From assembly GCA_038150305.1 (NCBI GenBank), contig JAYOTG010000027.1, positions 1 to 24,444 on the forward strand: a DNA stretch of 24,444 nt, given 5' to 3'. Position numbers and translations under genes: made by a program. The notes beneath the pieces are model-generated. The model did not search any database. It was not told the DNA's origin and worked only from the letters and a program-made list of their open reading frames with translations. Below are positions 21,657-24,444 of this stretch, one piece after another; position 1 is the stretch's first letter; each line of letters starts with the position of its first letter. The stretch is from MGIIa-L3 sp038150305. Lineage in GTDB: Archaea; Thermoplasmatota; Poseidoniia; Poseidoniales; Poseidoniaceae.

Positions 21657-24444
21657 ATGCGAAACATGACCACCATGCTTCTCGTGACGCTGCTGCTCGC
21701 TAGCCTGCTCGCGGGAATTCCAACCAACGAACTTGACACCGAAGACTCCGTCGACCAAACCAGCGCTCGATCGGGCGCAGACGTCGACATCCTCGGCATC
21801 ACCCAGCCGTCCGAGACCACCTGTACGGCAGCGGGCTGCCGTGACGAGTTGCTCGTCGGTGAATCGACCACCTTTGAGGTGGTCATGAAGAACATCGGAA
21901 CCGGTGACGTGGAAGACATGTCGTACTCTTTGGACATCTACCTGACCGATTCCACCAAGACCCGGGGCCTCCAGGCCTTGGACTCGGCTGGCCAGCCCCT
22001 GTCGTGGACCAACGACGTGGCGGTGTGCGATGAAGCCGCCTCCTGCGACGAGACCTCCTTCGCGGCCAACACCATCTACACGGGTGGCGCGGCCACGCTG
22101 AGCACCGGCGGTGCGGACATCACGTGGTCCCCCAGCGTCGGTGAGTACCTCGTGGTGGTTTCCGTCGACTCTGACCAGGACACCGACCCTGCGAACGATG
22201 AAGAGGAAATCTACGTCGTCGTGCGTGACTACACGGACATCGAGGTCGACCTGTGCTGGACCGACGGTGCCGGCGTCTGCGAAGAAGGCGACCGTGCGGT
22301 GGGAACGGGCACCGAGTCCCGCCAGTTCCTGCTGACCGTCACCGCAGATGGCAGCCAAGATTTCAACCCGCGCGAGGTCAACGTCAGCGTTGAGCTCGCC
22401 GGATTTTACTCCGCAAGCGGCGGTGGTTTCGATCTCGGCGTCGACGGTGATGAATGGCTCGTCGTTGCCGGCAACGCACAGACCGTTGAAGTCTACCGCA
22501 ACACCACCACCGACACCGGTACCGACGCCTCGCGCTCTGTTCTGGCCTTCCAAACCGCTTGGACCATGACCGGTACGGTCACCCCAGGCGATGGAGGCTA
22601 CAGCATCGACGCCCGTGTTGTTGACCACACGATGTACGGTCAAGACCCGGCTTGCTCCGAATCGTGGATCGATGACCCCGCGGCCGAGCCACCTGTTGAA
22701 TTGACCAGCGACAACTGGTGCGAGTACCTCGAGACCAACGACGATTACTCGCGCACGGACTCGGATGACATCTACGGCTTCAGCGCCCTCTTCCATGACA
22801 TCCGCCTCCAGACCCTTTCCGTGGCCCAAGGTTACAGCGCCGACGGCTCCGGTGAACCCACCTCGGTCATTCAGGACGGCATGGACCTCGACTTGCGCGT
22901 GGGCACCACCCTCCTCCACGCTACCGTCGGTCACTTCGGTTCCGACTTCAGCAAGATGGTCGACTGGAACGTGGTGTTTACCGTGACCTCGCCTGACGGT
23001 ACGGAAGACACCTACAACTCGGACGAGTGCCCCACGGGCCTCGCTCCAGCCTACACCCACAAGCTCCTCGGCGACAGCGGGGCCGCGACTCAGCCGGGGG
23101 GCACGCCTCAGGAGGCTGACATCTTCGGTTCCGCTTGCGTGATGCTCAACAACGAGAACGCGCTGACGGTCGGAGAATACAACTTCGAGGCTGACCTGAA
23201 CTTCCTCGGCGTGTGGGACACCACCGCTGAGCGTCTGGACACCGCGATCACGGACGAGAAGGCCTCCAACAACCGGAAGGTCATGAACCTCGATGTGGTG
23301 AACAACCAACCCAGCGTTCTCTCGATGACGATGTTCAACACCGGCGATCTCGTCGTGTCCCAAGAAGCACCGCTTGAGTTTGACGTGCTCGCCTTCGACG
23401 TGGACTGCGTGGCCGGCGACTGCCTGACCTACACCTGGGCCGTCGAAGTCGGTGGCGTGGACAACGACCTCGGCATGTGCGGTGGCGTGGGTGCTGTCGG
23501 TGCACAGTGCACCTTCCAAATCCTGCCCGAGTACATGCCCGCACCCCGCGTGAAGGTGACCGTGAACGACGACAACGGTGCTTCCACCTCGGAATACATG
23601 GATCTCACCATCTGGAACGACGTGACCGCTGAAGCCACCACGGCCGACAGCGGCATCACGGTGGCCTACGCGCTGCAGTACTCGAGCACCACACCCTACA
23701 CCATCACCGCGACCGACGCGAGCGCTGGTGTGACCAACATGGAACTCACCGGCTACTCCGGACAGTACGATTCCGTTGCGGTCATCGACTTCGCTCCCGA
23801 TGCGCAGCTCGGTTCTCTCGCCGCGAGTGGCGTGCTGAGCCAGAGCATGACGTTCACCGTTCCAAAGTCCCTTATGGACGCCGATGAAGGCGGGAGCATT
23901 TGGTTCAACCAAGGCAGCATGTACCAACTCATTGACGACACGCCCGAGGACAGCACGGTTGACCCCACCATGAGCGTGTTTACCTGGGACTTGCCCGCGA
24001 ACGAGGACACCCTGAGCGCCGGGAAGTTCGTGCTCTTCGGCGGTGCGCTTGACCTCGCTGAGGCACCCAGCGTGGGCATCACCGCGTTCTCTGCTGCCGC
24101 AGGAAAGGGCGGCACCCTGATCGTGAACTGGGACATTGACGCTTCCGAGACCATGTCGCTCGGCGACATCTTCCTGCTCGAGATTTGCGACGTTGCTGGG
24201 GACGCCGACTGCATGAACTCCTTCGTGGAGGCCTTCGAGTCCGACGTCAAGACCTACACCCGTCCAGGCACCTTCACCACGCACGGTACCGTCTACACCA
24301 TCTCGGTCAAGGTGTGCACCGCGGAGCGCTTGTGCAACGACCAGCAGGTCGGCCTCGGCAACGTCACGGCGGACTCTGAGGTCGACGGTGACGGCGCGAT
24401 GTCCATCACCAGCATCACCGCCCCAGCCAACGGCGACTCCTTTA
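21657..24444 (+). CDS. Large secreted surface protein with CARDB- and PKD-like domains (partial, runs off right edge)
   Basis: The frame from the ATG at 21657 stays open to the window end (929 codons seen). GGAGGG lies 6 bases upstream. Residues 1-20 are a signal peptide (MRNMTTMLLVTLLLASLLAG). The mature protein is acidic and beta-rich. A CARDB-like domain begins near residue 45 (LLVGESTTFEVVMKNIGTGD, about 64-83), and a PKD-like domain spans about 565-660 (LTYTWAVEV, VKVTVNDDNGAS). No TM anchor is visible in the part present. All 18 Cys can be paired along the chain; seven pairs are only 4-9 residues apart (for example 56/61, 124/130, 200/208, 584/589, 608/618, 844/852, 887/893). Likely an extracellular adhesion or polymer-binding protein; ligand unknown. 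A long open frame on the opposite strand is a composition artefact. Confidence 0.9.
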   Translation, partial: MRNMTTMLLVTLLLASLLAGIPTNELDTEDSVDQTSARSGADVDILGITQPSETTCTAAGCRDELLVGESTTFEVVMKNIGTGDVEDMSYSLDIYLTDSTKTRGLQALDSAGQPLSWTNDVAVCDEAASCDETSFAANTIYTGGAATLSTGGADITWSPSVGEYLVVVSVDSDQDTDPANDEEEIYVVVRDYTDIEVDLCWTDGAGVCEEGDRAVGTGTESRQFLLTVTADGSQDFNPREVNVSVELAGFYSASGGGFDLGVDGDEWLVVAGNAQTVEVYRNTTTDTGTDASRSVLAFQTAWTMTGTVTPGDGGYSIDARVVDHTMYGQDPACSESWIDDPAAEPPVELTSDNWCEYLETNDDYSRTDSDDIYGFSALFHDIRLQTLSVAQGYSADGSGEPTSVIQDGMDLDLRVGTTLLHATVGHFGSDFSKMVDWNVVFTVTSPDGTEDTYNSDECPTGLAPAYTHKLLGDSGAATQPGGTPQEADIFGSACVMLNNENALTVGEYNFEADLNFLGVWDTTAERLDTAITDEKASNNRKVMNLDVVNNQPSVLSMTMFNTGDLVVSQEAPLEFDVLAFDVDCVAGDCLTYTWAVEVGGVDNDLGMCGGVGAVGAQCTFQILPEYMPAPRVKVTVNDDNGASTSEYMDLTIWNDVTAEATTADSGITVAYALQYSSTTPYTITATDASAGVTNMELTGYSGQYDSVAVIDFAPDAQLGSLAASGVLSQSMTFTVPKSLMDADEGGSIWFNQGSMYQLIDDTPEDSTVDPTMSVFTWDLPANEDTLSAGKFVLFGGALDLAEAPSVGITAFSAAAGKGGTLIVNWDIDASETMSLGDIFLLEICDVAGDADCMNSFVEAFESDVKTYTRPGTFTTHGTVYTISVKVCTAERLCNDQQVGLGNVTADSEVDGDGAMSITSITAPANGDSF

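Noticed and set aside
21372..24284. A 970-codon open frame antisense to the secreted-protein gene
   Set aside because: The plus-strand frame has a signal peptide, Shine-Dalgarno, TATA box and recognisable domains; the antisense product is Val/Gly/His-rich without a fold pattern and overlaps the end of the ABC permease gene.

Overview
The window reads as a compact, GC-rich genome segment (roughly 60% or more by eye) from an archaeon. Archaeal markers are a Nob1-type rRNA endonuclease, a tRNA gene with no encoded CCA, TATA boxes about 25 bases upstream of start codons (two imply leaderless mRNAs), and a GGTGA-type Shine-Dalgarno. The mix of marine-type features (an Na+-type membrane pyrophosphatase, large CARDB/PKD-like secreted proteins, class III sirtuin, TatA, bacterial-like redox enzymes) suggests Marine Group II (Candidatus Poseidoniales) or a near relative in Thermoplasmatota. 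That assignment is inference; no 16S or ribosomal protein gene is present.

Layout. 1-192: left-edge fragment of an AT-rich secreted or membrane protein gene (- strand). 341-2526: PolX-type DNA polymerase with PHP domain, followed on the same strand by a 2-TM microprotein. 2606-4070: a small membrane protein, a NifU-domain Fe-S protein and a class III sirtuin. 4163-7902: K+-dependent, probably Na+-pumping pyrophosphatase, then a lipoprotein and a serine alpha/beta hydrolase. 7890-10186: a redox cluster on alternating strands (glutaredoxin, FMN reductase, MsrA, pirin), with a dyad in the msrA/pirin divergent promoter. 10278-14216: a 1312-residue protein with about 35 membrane segments and no family I recognise. 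14286-14360: tRNA-Glu(UUC). 14414-16217: VTT/DedA-like membrane protein, Nob1, TatA and a MoaD/SAMP-type ubiquitin-like protein. 16268-21549: ABC exporter ATPase with a very large double-FtsX permease. 21657-end: the N-terminal 929 residues of a large secreted protein carrying repeated short-loop cysteine pairs; it runs off the window.

How the genes fit together. The left part is nucleic acid repair, Fe-S supply and NAD-dependent deacylation. The centre couples ion pumping with thiol and methionine-sulfoxide repair. The right part is envelope and export biology: TatA, an ABC exporter with large extracellular domains, and a giant surface protein. Genes are tightly packed; several convergent pairs overlap or are 1-5 bases apart. 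No stretch over 300 bases lacks a gene; the longest gap (193-340) holds only a candidate promoter for the left-edge gene. I see no CRISPR array, insertion sequence, transposase, attachment site or origin.
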